A stretch of 64,000 nt of DNA from Cyanobacteriota bacterium (GTDB lineage Bacteria > Cyanobacteriota > Cyanobacteriia > PCC-6307 > Cyanobiaceae). Where the stretch lies: the NCBI GenBank assembly GCA_026389335.1, contig JAPLIB010000009.1, positions 1-64,000 on the forward strand. Reading direction: 5' to 3'. A program made the position numbers and the translations under genes. Position 1 is the stretch's first letter, and every line of letters begins with the position of its first letter. Shown piece after piece: positions 41,485-51,515 of the stretch. The notes beneath the pieces were generated by a model. It saw nothing but the letters and a program-made list of their open reading frames with translations. It did no database searches and had not been told where the DNA came from.

Positions 41485-42285
41485 TCAGAACTGGGCGCGG
41501 CGCCGTGGCGGGCAGGGAATGCCGTGGCTGCCATGGAAGTCTTCCTGCACCTTCCAGGTGAGCCGCCGCGAAATCTGGCGCACGATCTGGCGCAGCAGGT
41601 GGTCGCCGCTGCTCTGCACCAGGTTGTCCGGCAACAGATTGACCATGCCTGGCAGCCGGATCCACACCGACAGCTCCAGCTGCCAGCGCACCAGGGTGTG
41701 CAGCATCAGCCGATCCACCTCCTCGTGGGAAACCTCCTCCGGCCCGGTGCTCTCATCGAGCCGCAGCGAGGCGTTGAAATCGACGTCGTAGAGGGCCTGC
41801 AAGGCTGGATCGGCATCCGGCACCGCCTCGGTGATGATCCGATAGATGCCTTCGTCCTGGGGGAGCAGCTCGAGGCCGATGGTGGGCTCCACCTCAAAGC
41901 CGAAGTTGCCGAAGCGCCCCAGGGTGAGCACATAGCCGTTGATCCCCAGCGGGGTCACCGCCATCGGCGCCGCACAGCGGCGGAACCAGCCCTCATGGCA
42001 ATCGAGGTAGGCCGCCACCACGGAGGACGGTGCCCGCATCTCCATGAGATCGGCAAAGGCACTGGCGTAGCGATGGACCCGTGGATCGTCGCTGGCACGC
42101 AGCAGGGTGGGTTCGGAAAGGGGTTCTGCCGTCACGCTGGTGCCGGAAGGTCGGGTGGTTGCGGCGGTCTGTGGAGTCGGGGAGGTCGTGGGGGGAGTGG
42201 GGTGAGGGGTGCTGGTGATCCGGGGGGGTGAAACCTGACTGGAGGACGCGACCGGCTGGGACAAGGGATGGCGGTCGTGGCTCAT
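41485..42285 (-). CDS. DUF1997 domain protein
   Basis: A 266-residue protein. The first 70 residues are a nonconserved Ser/Thr/Pro-rich stretch; the DUF1997 domain begins near VHRYASAFADLMEMRAPSSV and includes DCHEGWFRRCAAPMAVTPLG, NGYVLTLGRFGNFGFEVEP, FNASLRLDESTG and VRWQLELSVWIRLPGMVNLL. DUF1997 has a START-like sequence pattern and is found in cyanobacteria and chloroplasts; function unknown. A later start near residue 65 is possible. It converges with the DUF4079 gene over 54 bp. Confidence 0.85.
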   Translation of the reverse strand: MSHDRHPLSQPVASSSQVSPPRITSTPHPTPPTTSPTPQTAATTRPSGTSVTAEPLSEPTLLRASDDPRVHRYASAFADLMEMRAPSSVVAAYLDCHEGWFRRCAAPMAVTPLGINGYVLTLGRFGNFGFEVEPTIGLELLPQDEGIYRIITEAVPDADPALQALYDVDFNASLRLDESTGPEEVSHEEVDRLMLHTLVRWQLELSVWIRLPGMVNLLPDNLVQSSGDHLLRQIVRQISRRLTWKVQEDFHGSHGIPCPPRRRAQF

Positions 42286-42378
42286 CAGTGCAGGGAGCCC
42301 CGGACAGAGGTGCAGAGGGGAATGTAAAGCCCCGCAGCCAGTGCAGTGTCGCCACCGTGACAGCGGCCCGGCCCTGGT

Positions 42379-43602
42379 TCAGCTCTCGGTGAGCTCCACC
42401 AGTCGCCGGATCACGTCTTCCACCACCCGATCCGGGGTGGAGGCGCCGGAGGTGATGCCCACCCGGATCGCACCCTCGGGCAGGAACGGTTCGAGGGTTT
42501 CCAGCTCCCCGCCCAGCGGTTTGTGTTCGATCCGGTTGCCGGGACCGATCCGCTCGGGGGTGTCGATGTGGAAGGAGTGGATGCCACGGGAGATGGCGAT
42601 CTCCTGCAGGTGGGTGGTGTTGGAGGAGTTGTAGCCGCCGATCACCACCATCAGGTCGAGCGGTTCATCCACCAGGGCGAAGATCGCGTCCTGGCGCTCC
42701 TGGGTGGCATCACAGATGGTGTTGAAGGCCAGGAAGTGGTCGTTGATCCGGGCCGGGCCGTAGCGCTGCAACATGGTGTGCTCGAACAGGCGGCCGATGT
42801 CTTCGGTTTCGCTCTTGAGCATCGTCGTCTGGTTGGCCACCCCGACGCGGATCAGGTCGCGATCCGGATCGAAGCCGGGCGAGCAGGCGTGCTGGAAGCG
42901 GGTCATGAAGGCCTGCCGCTCCTCGGCGCTGCGTTGGCCTTCGTTGTCAGCACCGGTGAGGATGTAATCACTCACCATCTGGGCTTCAGCCAGATCGAGC
43001 ACCACCAGATAGGTGCCGGCAAACGAGCTGGTGGCCAGGGTTTCCTCATGTTTCACCTTGCCGTGAATGATCGAGGTGAAGGCATGCTTCTTGTGTTTCT
43101 CCACCGTGTTCCACACCTTCGACACCCAGGGGCAGGTGGTGTCGACGATGTGGCAGCCCCGCTCGTTGAGCAGCTGCATTTCCTGCACGGTGGCGCCGAA
43201 GGCCGGCAGGATCACCACATCGCCGGTGCCCACGTCTGAGAAGTCCTTGCAGCCATCTTTCACATCGATGAACTGCACGTTCATCTCGCGCAGGTGATCG
43301 TTGACCGAGGGGTTGTGGATGATCTCGTTGGTGATCCAGATCCGCTCACTCGGGTAATGGCGGCGCGTTTCATAGGCCATCGCCACAGCCCGCTCCACAC
43401 CCCAGCAGAAGCCGAAGGCCTCGGCCAGTCGCACCGTCAGCCGGCCTTCGCGCAGCTCGTGGCCGTCGGTGCGCAGGCTGGCGACCAGGTCGCTCTGGTA
43501 GGCGGTTTTGAGGCTGCCGGCCACCTCCTCGCCCAGGCCGAAACCGCGGCGGTTGTAACGCTCCGAATGGTGCAGGGAACGCTTGAAAGCTCGGGTATCC
43601 AC
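42379..43602 (-). CDS. ispH: 4-hydroxy-3-methylbut-2-enyl diphosphate reductase
   Basis: The last enzyme of the MEP isoprenoid pathway, which makes IPP and DMAPP with a 4Fe-4S cluster. At 407 residues it is the long cyanobacterial/plant form. The three cluster Cys are in [12 protein letters not shown] (Cys66), [10 protein letters not shown] (Cys157) and [11 protein letters not shown]. Other conserved segments are [17 protein letters not shown] and [15 protein letters not shown]. Complete; ends about 90 bp before the divergent DUF1997 start. Confidence 0.96.
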   Translation of the reverse strand: MDTRAFKRSLHHSERYNRRGFGLGEEVAGSLKTAYQSDLVASLRTDGHELREGRLTVRLAEAFGFCWGVERAVAMAYETRRHYPSERIWITNEIIHNPSVNDHLREMNVQFIDVKDGCKDFSDVGTGDVVILPAFGATVQEMQLLNERGCHIVDTTCPWVSKVWNTVEKHKKHAFTSIIHGKVKHEETLATSSFAGTYLVVLDLAEAQMVSDYILTGADNEGQRSAEERQAFMTRFQHACSPGFDPDRDLIRVGVANQTTMLKSETEDIGRLFEHTMLQRYGPARINDHFLAFNTICDATQERQDAIFALVDEPLDLMVVIGGYNSSNTTHLQEIAISRGIHSFHIDTPERIGPGNRIEHKPLGGELETLEPFLPEGAIRVGITSGASTPDRVVEDVIRRLVELTES

Positions 43603-43674
43603 GGCTGCTGCAGCTCAGGCACCCGGGAACTCTATGGGGCTCTCCCACGCCGCCGCCGGAGCCGGTGGCGTGGC

Positions 43675-44478
43675 TCAGCCTTGATGCTCCTCCACCGTCG
43701 CCAAGCCGAGCCAGGCGATCGTGTCACCGCTGAAGTGGTAGCGGCAGGGCAGCACCTCCACCCCGGCGGCCAGGGCCTGGCGGAACAGCTCGCCGTAGCG
43801 GGGATCGGCCGCATCGCCCGGCGCGAAGCGGTCCACATCGTGGCGGCTCAGGCAGGGCACCAGCACGGCCCGCGCCTGCGGCAGCAACGCCATCAGCTCC
43901 ACCAGGTGTTTCTGTCCCCGTTCGGTCACCGTGTCGGGAAACAGGGCGAGACGGCCGTCGCTCCAGGTGGTGTTCTTCACCTCCAGCCAGATCGGCCGCG
44001 GATCGGCAGCCCCTTCGCTCGGGGTCAGCAGCAGGTCGATGCGGCTGCGGCGCCCCTCGCCGTAGGGCACTTCGGCCCGGATCGCGCCGATCGGGCCGAG
44101 CCAGGGCTCAAGGCAGCCGGACTCGATCGTGGCGCGCACCAGTCGGTTCGGCAGGGCGGTGTTGATGCCCACCCAGATCGCGCTGCCGTCGGCGCCGGTC
44201 ACCTCGGCCTGCTCCCAGGTCCAGGCCAGCTTTCGGCTGGGTGAGGGATCGTGGCGCAGGCGCACCCGCCCGCCGGGATGCAGCACCCCCGTCATCGGGC
44301 CGGTGTTGGCGCAATGGGCGGTGACCAGTTCGCCGCTGTCCAGGGCCACATCGGCGAGGAAGCGCTTGTAGCGCTTGAGCAGCACGCCTTCCACCAGGGG
44401 GCCGGTGGCCAGCACGGTCACCGGCGATGTTGCGGCCGTGGCAGCCGGCGGGCTGGAGGGGTGGGCGGCGCTGGGCAT
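43675..44478 (-). CDS. sfsA: DNA/RNA nuclease SfsA
   Basis: A 267-residue SfsA protein. Typical features are LVEGVLLKRYKRFLADVAL, ELVTAHCANTGPMTGVLHPG, WVGINTALPNRLVRATIESG, YGEGRRSRIDLLLTP, WLEVKNTTWSDGRLALFPDT with the nuclease-like E-x-K, and KHLVELMALLPQARAVLVPCL. SfsA was first described as a sugar fermentation stimulator and has nuclease activity in vitro. ATG 44478 is used; the longer frame runs into murJ upstream. Divergent from murJ by 70 bp. Confidence 0.92.
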   Translation of the reverse strand: MPSAAHPSSPPAATAATSPVTVLATGPLVEGVLLKRYKRFLADVALDSGELVTAHCANTGPMTGVLHPGGRVRLRHDPSPSRKLAWTWEQAEVTGADGSAIWVGINTALPNRLVRATIESGCLEPWLGPIGAIRAEVPYGEGRRSRIDLLLTPSEGAADPRPIWLEVKNTTWSDGRLALFPDTVTERGQKHLVELMALLPQARAVLVPCLSRHDVDRFAPGDAADPRYGELFRQALAAGVEVLPCRYHFSGDTIAWLGLATVEEHQG

Positions 44479-44548
44479 CGGGTCTGGCTCAGGCCGGAAC
44501 GCCCGCCATACTGCCCTGTCTCCGTTTGAGCTTCGAGCCCAGGCCCCG

Positions 44549-46156
44549 ATGGCGAGATCGCTCAAAAGGATTGCGTTGATCGTGGCCCTGGCCACGGCCC
44601 TCAGCAAGGTGGCGGGCCTGGTGCGTCAGCAGGTGATCGCCGCCGCCTTCGGCGTGGGTGCCGCCTACGACGCTTACAACTACGCCTATGTGTTGCCGGG
44701 CTTCCTGCTGATCCTGCTGGGCGGCATCAACGGACCCTTCCACAGCGCCATGGTGAGCGTGCTGGCGCGCCGGCCGCGGCAGGAGGGGGCCCATGTGCTG
44801 GCCGCCATCAACACCCTGGTGGGGGCGGCCTTGATCGGGGTGACGCTGCTGTTGATCGTGGCGGCCGATCCGCTGGTCACCCTGGTGGGGCCTGGTCTGG
44901 ATGGCACCCGCCATGAGCTGGCGGTGCTGCAGTTGCGCTGGATGGCGCCGATGGCGCTGTTCGCCGGCCTGATCGGCCTTGGGTTCGGCGCCCTCAATGC
45001 CGCCGATGTCTTCTGGCTGCCGTCGGTGAGCCCGCTGCTCTCGAGCGTCGCCGTGATCGGCGGTATCGCCATCCTCTGGTGGCAGCTGGGGTCGGCGATC
45101 GTGTTGCCGCAATGGGCGGTGATCGGCGGTGTGGTGCTGGCCGCCAGCACCACCGTGGGGGCGGTGCTGCAGTGGTTGATCCAGCTGCCGGCCCTGGCCA
45201 AGGAGGGGTTGCACAAATTCCAGCTGGTCTGGGACTGGCAGGATCCCGGCGTGCGCGAGGTGCTGCAGGTGATGGGCCCGGCCACCCTCTCCTCGGGGAT
45301 GTTGCAGATCAATGTGTTCGTCGATCTGTTCTTTGCCTCCGGCATCGTCGGCGCGGCGGCGGGCCTGGGTTACGCCAATCTGCTGGTGCAGACGCCCCTC
45401 GGCCTGCTCTCCAATGCCCTGCTGGTGCCGCTGCTGCCGGTGTACGCCCGGCTCACGGCCCGGGCCGATCGCCCCGAGCTGATTGGCCGGATCCGCCAGG
45501 GGTTGATGCTTTCCAACGCCAGCATGTTGCCCCTGGGGGCGGTGATGGTGGCGTTGGCCGGTCCGATCGTGTCGCTGGTGTACGAGCGCGGCGCCTTCGA
45601 TCACCAGGCCGCCGCCCTGGTGGGGGGACTGTTGATGGCCTACGGCATCGGCATGCCCGCCTATCTGGCCCGAGACGTGCTGGTGCGTGTCTTCTATGCC
45701 CTGGGCGATGGGGTCACGCCCTTCCGCTGGTCGATGGCTGGCATTGGCCTCAATGCGGTTTTTGACTGGCTGCTGGTGGGGGCTCCGACGCCCTGGGGCC
45801 AGCAGCTGCCGGCGCTCAACTTCGGCGCTCCCGGCCTGGTGCTGGCCACGGTTTCGGTGAATGTGATCACCTGCCTGGGGCTGCTGCTGGCGCTGCAGGC
45901 CAGGCTTGGCCAGCTGCCGTTGCAGGTGTGGTTGCGCGATACCGGTCTGCTGGCCCTGGCCGCCCTGGTCGGGGCGCTGTTCGGCTGGCTGCTGGCCCAC
46001 GGGGTGACCTGGCCGGCTGGTCTGTTCGGCCTGCTGCTGCAGAACGCCCTCAGTGCGGCCCTGGCCCTGGGGCTCTATGGGCTGCTGGCCACCCTCTTCC
46101 GGGTGCCGGAGGCAGCCCAGCTGCTGCAACTGCTGCAGCGCCGCAAGGCGGTCTGA
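44549..46156 (+). CDS. murJ: lipid II flippase MurJ
   Basis: A 535-residue protein with about 14 transmembrane helices that moves lipid II across the membrane for peptidoglycan synthesis. Conserved parts are LATALSKVAGLVRQQVIAAA, GAAYDAYNYAYVLPGFLL, LGGINGPFHSAMV and LVYERGAFDHQAAALVGGLL with YLARDVLVRVFYALGD. The ATG at 44549 starts MARSLKRIALIVALA; the frame further upstream overlaps sfsA. Length is normal. Confidence 0.94.
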   Translation: MARSLKRIALIVALATALSKVAGLVRQQVIAAAFGVGAAYDAYNYAYVLPGFLLILLGGINGPFHSAMVSVLARRPRQEGAHVLAAINTLVGAALIGVTLLLIVAADPLVTLVGPGLDGTRHELAVLQLRWMAPMALFAGLIGLGFGALNAADVFWLPSVSPLLSSVAVIGGIAILWWQLGSAIVLPQWAVIGGVVLAASTTVGAVLQWLIQLPALAKEGLHKFQLVWDWQDPGVREVLQVMGPATLSSGMLQINVFVDLFFASGIVGAAAGLGYANLLVQTPLGLLSNALLVPLLPVYARLTARADRPELIGRIRQGLMLSNASMLPLGAVMVALAGPIVSLVYERGAFDHQAAALVGGLLMAYGIGMPAYLARDVLVRVFYALGDGVTPFRWSMAGIGLNAVFDWLLVGAPTPWGQQLPALNFGAPGLVLATVSVNVITCLGLLLALQARLGQLPLQVWLRDTGLLALAALVGALFGWLLAHGVTWPAGLFGLLLQNALSAALALGLYGLLATLFRVPEAAQLLQLLQRRKAV

Positions 46157-46172
46157 GGGGCGCCGGCCCAGC

Positions 46173-46430
46173 TCAGGATTGCTTGACCTGGCGTTCTTCG
46201 CGCACCTGCACCGGGATCTCCAGATGGGAGCGGCCCAGCATCTGGGGGCCGTCGACGGAGTAGATGCGGGCTTCGATGCCGAAATCGCGGAAGGCGGATT
46301 CCAGTTCCTGCATCAACGCCTTTTCCACCTGGGCTTCGGCGTCCACCACCTTGCCGATCAGCCGCCCACCCAGGCGTCCAATCCGCTGGCGCACCACTTC
46401 CCGGGCATTGGTGACCTCAATGATCAGCAC
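46173..46430 (-). CDS. conserved hypothetical protein of 85 residues
   Basis: Starts at GTG 46430, the only start codon after an upstream in-frame stop. It reads MLIIEVTNAREVVRQRIGRL, then GKVVDAEAQVEKALMQELES, FRDFGIEARIYSVDG and SHLEIPVQVREER. The alpha/beta pattern is clear, and I recall closely similar small proteins of unknown function from other picocyanobacteria. It converges with murJ and lies just after the DUF3181 gene (24 bp), so the three small genes 46173-46993 may form one operon. Confidence 0.7.
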   Translation of the reverse strand: MLIIEVTNAREVVRQRIGRLGGRLIGKVVDAEAQVEKALMQELESAFRDFGIEARIYSVDGPQMLGRSHLEIPVQVREERQVKQS

Positions 46431-46454
46431 GGCCCGATCGCGGGAACTGTCACC

Positions 46455-46745
46455 CTATCCGCAGAAAGGCTCCAGCAGTTCTTCCAGATCGCGCAGCTGG
46501 CCTGGCGGTACCAGGCGAGCCAAGGGCAGCCTGGTAACGCCGCCGCCGATCGGCACTTGCACCGCCTCGAGGGACTGGCGGGCGCAGATCTCCGCCCCCT
46601 GGCTGAGGCGGCCGGCGCATTCGATCGCCAGGGTTTCGGCCAGGCCCGCATCCCCCAGATAGAGGTGCCAGCCGGCAATCTGCACATAGAGGCGATCCGC
46701 GATCGCGCGGCTGAGGTCGTCGAGGGATCGGGCGTCGATCGTCAT
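46455..46745 (-). CDS. DUF3181 family protein
   Basis: A 96-residue cyanobacterial protein: SLDDLSRAIADRLYVQIAGW, then HLYLGDAGLAETLAIECAG and VQVPIGGGVTRLPLARLVP, ending DLEELLEPFCG. DUF3181 proteins are small cytosolic proteins restricted to cyanobacteria with no known function. Its ATG (46743-46745) overlaps the stop of the 2TM gene as ATGA, so translation is coupled. The longer in-frame extension to 46982 is antisense-like and unsupported. Confidence 0.85.
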   Translation of the reverse strand: MTIDARSLDDLSRAIADRLYVQIAGWHLYLGDAGLAETLAIECAGRLSQGAEICARQSLEAVQVPIGGGVTRLPLARLVPPGQLRDLEELLEPFCG

Positions 46746-46993
46746 CGGGAGGGTTCGCTGGCGGCTTTGGGACGCAGGGCCACCACCACGCTGCCATGGA
46801 CCAGCAGGGCCGCACCCCAGCCCAGGGTCAGCCAGGTGAGATGGGGCCAGGGATGGCGCAGCTCCTGCACGAACCAGAGGCCGCTGTTCAGGGCGGCGAA
46901 GGCCATGGCGTGCAGCGTGAAATTGACGATGCGCTCGAAATGCCGGTAGGTGGGGTCGGCGGGATCGGCGGGGCCGTACCAACGGATCGGCAT
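46742..46993 (-). CDS. 2TM domain membrane protein
   Basis: An 83-residue protein starting MPIRWYGPADPADPTYRHFE at 46993. Two transmembrane helices, FTLHAMAFAALNSGLWFVQE and LTWLTLGWGAALLVHGSVV, flank the short HPWPH loop, as in the bacterial 2TM domain family. Function is unknown. It is the first gene of a compact three-gene minus-strand unit with DUF3181 and the GTG-started hypothetical. Confidence 0.82.
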   Translation of the reverse strand: MPIRWYGPADPADPTYRHFERIVNFTLHAMAFAALNSGLWFVQELRHPWPHLTWLTLGWGAALLVHGSVVVALRPKAASEPSR

Positions 46994-47100
46994 GGGGTTA
47001 CAGGGTGGGGGAGATCGGGATGGGGTTGGGCAGGGGTGCGCCGCCGCGAACCAGCCTGGTTGACGGATGGGCACCCTATGCGGTGAAAATGAACGGGTAG

Positions 47101-47174
47101 GCGCTTGTAGCTCAGCGGATTAGAGCATCTGACTACGGATCAGAGGGTCGGGAGTTCGAATCTCTCCAGGCGCG
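47101..47174 (+). tRNA. tRNA-Arg (anticodon ACG)
   Basis: Cloverleaf: acceptor GCGCTTG (47101-47107) with CAGGCGC (47167-47173, one G-T pair), anticodon stem TCTGA/TCAGA around CTACGGA giving ACG, T-arm GGGAG-TTCGAAT-CTCTC, and discriminator G at 47174. A34 would be edited to inosine by TadA to read CGN codons. CCA is not encoded. It is followed at once by a strong terminator. Confidence 0.95.
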
Positions 47175-47184
47175 TCATTCCATC

Positions 47185-47211
47185 AGCCGTCCTCCGGGAC
47201 GGCTTTTTTTT
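47185..47211 (+). terminator. rho-independent terminator of tRNA-Arg
   Basis: AGCCGTCC (47185-47192), a TCCG loop, and GGACGGCT (47197-47204) form a perfect 8-bp GC-rich stem that runs directly into eight T residues (47204-47211). It lies 10 bp after the tRNA and about 105 bp before glyA. Confidence 0.95.
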
Positions 47212-47315
47212 GCGCTGGCCTCGTCCCTGCTTGTCCCTGCTCGTCCGGGCCGGCACACGGCCCTCGGGCGGTGGCGGCCCCGTGCCTACGATCGAATCAC
47301 TTCCGTGCGGCTCCC

Positions 47316-48593
47316 ATGGCGGACCAGATCGACACCCCCCTCAGCAGTGCCGATCCGGCCATTGCCGCCCTGATCGCCAAGGAGCTGGAACGTCAGCAGA
47401 CCCATCTGGAGTTGATCGCCAGCGAGAACTTCGCCTCCCAGGCCGTGATGGAGGCCCAGGGCTCGGTGCTCACCAACAAGTACGCCGAGGGTCTGCCCCA
47501 CAAGCGCTACTACGGCGGCTGCGAGCACGTCGATGCCATTGAGGAGCTGGCGATCAAGCGGGCCAAGCAGTTGTTCGGGGCCGCCTGGGCCAATGTGCAG
47601 CCCCACAGCGGCGCCCAGGCCAACTTCGCCGTATTCCTGGCCCTGCTGGTGCCCGGGGACACGATTCTGGGCATGGATCTTTCCCATGGCGGGCACCTCA
47701 GCCATGGTTCGCCGGTGAACGTGTCGGGCAAGTGGTTCAAGCCTGTGCACTACGGCGTTGATCCCCAGACCCAGACCCTCAACTACGCGCTGATCCGCGA
47801 GCTGGCCCTGGAGCATCGCCCCAAGCTGATCATCTGCGGCGGTTCCGCCTATCCCCGCACGATCGATTTCGCCGCCTTCCGCGCCATCGCCGATGAGGTG
47901 GGCGCCTATCTGCTGGCCGATATGGCCCACATCGCCGGTCTGGTGGCGGCCGAGGTGCATCCCAGCCCTCTGCCCCACTGCCATGTGGTCACCACCACCA
48001 CCCACAAGACCCTGCGCGGACCTCGCGGTGGCCTGATCCTGTGCAATGACGCCGACTTCGGCAAGCAGTTCGACAAGGCGGTCTTCCCCGGCACCCAGGG
48101 CGGCCCCCTGGAGCATGTGATCGCCGCCAAGGCGGTGGCCTTCGGCGAGGCCCTGCAGCCCGCTTTTCGCAGTTACAGCGAGCAGGTGGTGCTCAACGCC
48201 CAGGCTCTCGCCACCCGGCTGCAGGAGCGGGGCATCACGGTGGTGTCCGGCGGCACCGACAACCACATCGTGTTGCTGGATCTGCGGTCGATCGGTCTCA
48301 CCGGCAAGGTGGCCGATCTACTGGTCAGTGAGGTCCACATCACCGCCAACAAGAACACGGTGCCGTTCGATCCCGAATCCCCCTTCGTGACCAGCGGCCT
48401 GCGCCTGGGCAGCGCCGCCCTCACCACCCGCGGTTTCGATGCGGCGGCCTTCTACGAGGTGGCCGATGTGATCGCCGATCGATTGATCCAGCGGCAGGAT
48501 GCCGCCGTGGAGCAGCGCTGCCGCGAGCGCGTGGCTGATCTCTGTCAGCGTTTTCCTCTCTACGCGCAACAACGTCAGCTTCAGAACGCCTGA
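47316..48593 (+). CDS. glyA: serine hydroxymethyltransferase
   Basis: A 425-residue PLP enzyme that converts serine and tetrahydrofolate to glycine and methylene-THF; it supplies one-carbon units and acts in photorespiration. Signatures are [58 protein letters not shown] and the PLP-lysine motif [19 protein letters not shown] 47316 gives the usual N-terminus; the upstream in-frame ATG at 47271 adds 15 nonconserved residues. Complete. Confidence 0.96.
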   Translation: MADQIDTPLSSADPAIAALIAKELERQQTHLELIASENFASQAVMEAQGSVLTNKYAEGLPHKRYYGGCEHVDAIEELAIKRAKQLFGAAWANVQPHSGAQANFAVFLALLVPGDTILGMDLSHGGHLSHGSPVNVSGKWFKPVHYGVDPQTQTLNYALIRELALEHRPKLIICGGSAYPRTIDFAAFRAIADEVGAYLLADMAHIAGLVAAEVHPSPLPHCHVVTTTTHKTLRGPRGGLILCNDADFGKQFDKAVFPGTQGGPLEHVIAAKAVAFGEALQPAFRSYSEQVVLNAQALATRLQERGITVVSGGTDNHIVLLDLRSIGLTGKVADLLVSEVHITANKNTVPFDPESPFVTSGLRLGSAALTTRGFDAAAFYEVADVIADRLIQRQDAAVEQRCRERVADLCQRFPLYAQQRQLQNA

Positions 48594-48651
48594 GCTCTGG
48601 CGACGCCCGTAAGGTGGCGCCCATCGGCCTGCTGCTTCCCGTCCCTGTCCT

Positions 48652-49734
48652 GTGACGCTCGCTTACAGCCCCATTGCGGCGGCCTTGCTCACCCTCGCCG
48701 TTGCGGCCTTGCTCACGGCGCTGGTGGTCCCGCTGGTGCGGCAGCTTGGTCTGCGCTGGGATCTGGTCGATGCTCCGGATCCGCGCAAGCAGCACTCCGC
48801 GCCGATGGTGCGACTCGGTGGTGTCGGCATTGTGGGGGGATTCAGCCTCGCCCTCACCCTCACCTGGGTGTTGGGAGGCTTCGCCAACCTGACCCCGGAC
48901 AAGGACCAGTTGATCTGGACCACCCTGGCCGGTGCCCTGTGCTTTTTTCTCATCGGCCTGGCTGATGACCTCTTCGCCCTGCCGCCGTTGCCGCGGCTGG
49001 CTGGCCAGCTGGCGGTGGCGATGGCGGTCTGGAGTCAGGGGGTGCGCATCGGCAACATTGAGTTTCCCTTTCCCCTGTTCGGCCACAGTCCGAACCTGGC
49101 GCTGTCGGCGCCGCTGAGCCTGCTGGCCACCGTGATCTGGCTGGTGGGCATCACCAATGCGATCAACTGGCTCGATGGCCTCGATGGCCTCGCGGCTGGT
49201 GTCAGCGGCATTGCCGCGGTGGGTCTGCTCTCGGTGAGTTACAGCCTGCATCAACCGGCCGCTGGCCTGCTGGCGGCGGCTCTGGCCGGGGCCTGCCTGG
49301 GCTTCCTGCGCCACAACTTCAACCCCGCCCGCATTTTCATGGGGGATGGCGGGTCCTATTTCCTCGGTTTCGCCCTGGCGGCAATCAGCATCGTCGGGCC
49401 GGCCAAGGGGCTCACCGGGGTGAGCCTGCTGCTGCCGCTGCTGATCCTGTCCCTGCCCCTGGCCGACATGTCGGCGGTGATCATGGGCCGCCTCAGCGAG
49501 GGGCGCTCCCCCTTCTATCCCGATCGGCGCCATTTGCACCATCGCCTGCTGCGAGCTGGTTTCAGCCATCGCCGCACCGTCGTGCTGATCTATGCCTTCA
49601 CCCAGTGGCTGGCGGCCCTGGCCCTGGTGGTGGCCGATGCCGAGCTGCGCTTTCTCTGGCTGGGCCTGGCCACGGCGGTGTTGATCGCCGTGGTGGTGGT
49701 GTTCCGCCGCCAGATGCAGCAGGAGGCAGGGTGA
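48652..49734 (+). CDS. MraY/WecA-type polyprenyl-phosphate sugar-1-phosphate transferase
   Basis: A 360-residue protein with about ten transmembrane helices, starting at GTG 48652. Family motifs are [20 protein letters not shown], the metal-binding [53 protein letters not shown] and [16 protein letters not shown]. It loads N-acetylglucosamine 1-phosphate (WecA/TagO-like) onto undecaprenyl phosphate, the first step of a surface glycan. Its stop overlaps the cinA GTG start, so the genes are coupled. Confidence 0.9.
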   Translation: MTLAYSPIAAALLTLAVAALLTALVVPLVRQLGLRWDLVDAPDPRKQHSAPMVRLGGVGIVGGFSLALTLTWVLGGFANLTPDKDQLIWTTLAGALCFFLIGLADDLFALPPLPRLAGQLAVAMAVWSQGVRIGNIEFPFPLFGHSPNLALSAPLSLLATVIWLVGITNAINWLDGLDGLAAGVSGIAAVGLLSVSYSLHQPAAGLLAAALAGACLGFLRHNFNPARIFMGDGGSYFLGFALAAISIVGPAKGLTGVSLLLPLLILSLPLADMSAVIMGRLSEGRSPFYPDRRHLHHRLLRAGFSHRRTVVLIYAFTQWLAALALVVADAELRFLWLGLATAVLIAVVVVFRRQMQQEAG

Positions 49735-50999
49735 GCTCTCCCCACCTCCCCGAGCGCACAGGCGCCGAGATCCTCTGCGTCGGCAGCGAGCTGCTGCTGG
49801 GCAGCATCGTCAACAGCAACGCCCGCTGGCTGGCCGATCAGCTGGCCGCCCTCGGCATCCCCCACTTTCGCCAGCAGGTGGTGGGGGATCACCGGAGCCG
49901 GCTGATCGCCGCCCTGCAATCGGCCTCGCGGCGCTGCCGGCTGTTGATCACCACCGGCGGCCTGGGGCCCACCCCAGACGACCTCACCACCGAAGCGATC
50001 GCCGCCGCCTTCGACACCGCTCTCGAGGAGCGGCCGGAGGTGTGGGCCGACATCCAGGCCAAGCTGGTGCGCCGTGGCGGCATCCCCTCAGCCGCGTTGC
50101 GCCGCCAGGCCCTGCTGCCGGTGGGTGCCACCTTGCTGCCCAATCCCACCGGCACCGCTGCGGGGATGATCTGGTCGCCGCTGCCGGGCTTCACCCTGCT
50201 CACCTTCCCGGGGGTGCCCAGCGAGATGCAGGTGATGTGGAACGCCACCGCGGCCCCCTGGCTGCGGCAGAGCGGCCTGGCCCAAGGGGTGTTCGCCAGC
50301 CGCATCCTGCGCTTCTGGGGCGTGGGCGAGTCCACCCTGGCGGGCCAGGTGGAAGACCTGCTGGCCTGCCCCAATCCCACCGTGGCGCCCTATGCCGGGG
50401 CCGGTGAGGTGACCCTGCGGCTCACGGCCGCGGCGGCGGATCCTGCCGCTGCCGCAGCGCTGCTGGATCCGCTCGAGGCGGAGGTGCGGGCCCGCACGGC
50501 GGCGACCTGCTTCGGCGCTGACGACGACAGCCTGGCCTCGGTGGTGCTGGCGGCGCTGCGCCAGCGGGGCCAGAGCCTGGCGGTGGCAGAATCCTGCACC
50601 GGTGGCGGCCTGGGGGCTGCCCTGGCGGCGGTGCCGGGGGCCTCGGATGTGTTCCTCGGTGGGGTGATCGCCTACGCCAATGCGGTCAAGCAGCAGCTGC
50701 TGGGTGTGCCGGCCGAGCTGCTGCGGGAGCATGGCGCCGTCAGTGATCCGGTGGCCCGGGCCATGGCCGAAGGCGTCCAGCGCCAGACGGGCAGCACCTG
50801 GGCCCTGGCGGTGAGCGGTGTCGCGGGCCCGGGCGGTGGCACTCCCGACAAGCCAGTGGGCCTGGTGCATCTCGCCCTGGCCGGCCCCCAGGGATGCACG
50901 AGCGAGGGGGTGCAGTTCGGCGCCAGCCGCGGCCGCGGCTGGATCCAGACCCTCAGCATCGGCGAGGCCTTGAATCGCCTGCGCCTGGCCCTGGGCTGA
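49731..50999 (+). CDS. cinA: competence/damage-inducible protein CinA
   Basis: A 422-residue protein. The N-terminal MoaB-like/COG1058 domain has [20 protein letters not shown] and [18 protein letters not shown]. The C-terminal nicotinamide-mononucleotide deamidase domain has [39 protein letters not shown] and [20 protein letters not shown]. CinA proteins recycle pyridine nucleotides (ADP-ribose pyrophosphatase and NMN deamidase) and are induced with competence in some bacteria. Starts at GTG 49731, overlapping the upstream stop as GTGA. Confidence 0.93.
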   Translation: MSSPHLPERTGAEILCVGSELLLGSIVNSNARWLADQLAALGIPHFRQQVVGDHRSRLIAALQSASRRCRLLITTGGLGPTPDDLTTEAIAAAFDTALEERPEVWADIQAKLVRRGGIPSAALRRQALLPVGATLLPNPTGTAAGMIWSPLPGFTLLTFPGVPSEMQVMWNATAAPWLRQSGLAQGVFASRILRFWGVGESTLAGQVEDLLACPNPTVAPYAGAGEVTLRLTAAAADPAAAAALLDPLEAEVRARTAATCFGADDDSLASVVLAALRQRGQSLAVAESCTGGGLGAALAAVPGASDVFLGGVIAYANAVKQQLLGVPAELLREHGAVSDPVARAMAEGVQRQTGSTWALAVSGVAGPGGGTPDKPVGLVHLALAGPQGCTSEGVQFGASRGRGWIQTLSIGEALNRLRLALG

Positions 51000-51153
51000 G
51001 GGCGCCGCTGAGGACGGACGGCCTGGACGCCAGCCTCAGCACAGGCGCGAACTCTGCGGAGCCGCCAAGTCCGCTGGCCCGGCGGCGGCGATGGAGCGTG
51101 CGGGTTCGCCGCTGCCCGGGAGCTGCTTGCCCAGCAGGATCGTTGTCAGCTGA

Positions 51154-51360
51154 TCAGGACTGATCCGAGGGCCGCGGAGCCTCGGCGCGAACGCTGATCG
51201 GGCGAAAGGATCCGTCGCCGGCCGCCACGGCAAGGCTCCAGCGGCGGAATGCGTAGCCCGCTGGCTTGGCCACCACAGGCTTGAGCCCGGGGTTGGCGGC
51301 AGCCGTCAGGATGTCGCACCGCTGCGCCACCCTTGGCTGCTTGCCGGCGGTGATCGGCAT
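51154..51360 (-). CDS. hypothetical small protein of 68 residues
   Basis: Reads MPITAGKQPRVAQRCDILTA, then NPGLKPVVAKPAGYAFRRWS and LAVAAGDGSFRPISVRAEAP. The alternating strand-like pattern and lack of repeats look like a real protein, and I have a weak memory of similar small proteins in picocyanobacteria. There is no membrane segment. It is isolated between cinA and the DUF2811 gene and in the opposite orientation. Confidence 0.45.
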   Translation of the reverse strand: MPITAGKQPRVAQRCDILTAAANPGLKPVVAKPAGYAFRRWSLAVAAGDGSFRPISVRAEAPRPSDQS

Positions 51361-51405
51361 CGCTGCGGCCTGGCGGCTGGATCGATCACCAATGCTGACG
51401 GGTCA

Positions 51406-51515
51406 AGTTTTCCGCTCTGCCTCCGAGGTTTTCAACAGAGCACCCCGGGTTTTCCCCCGTTTATCGCCTGGCCAAGCGTTGGTACGACAAGACTTCAAAG
51501 TTTTTCTGTGGAAAA
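51406..51515. other. cluster of DnaA-box-like sites
   Basis: One perfect cyanobacterial DnaA box, TGTGGAAAA (51507-51515, reverse complement TTTTCCACA), and three near matches in the other orientation: TTTTCCGCT (51408), TTTTCAACA (51429) and TTTTCCCCC (51450), within 110 bp of a 340-bp noncoding gap. dnaA and dnaN are not in the window, so an origin call would need more support. Confidence 0.4.

Noticed and set aside
44489-46129. 546-residue minus-strand frame rich in Gln, His, Gly and Arg
   Set aside because: Exact antisense shadow of murJ; composition is the usual product of reading a GC-rich gene backwards.
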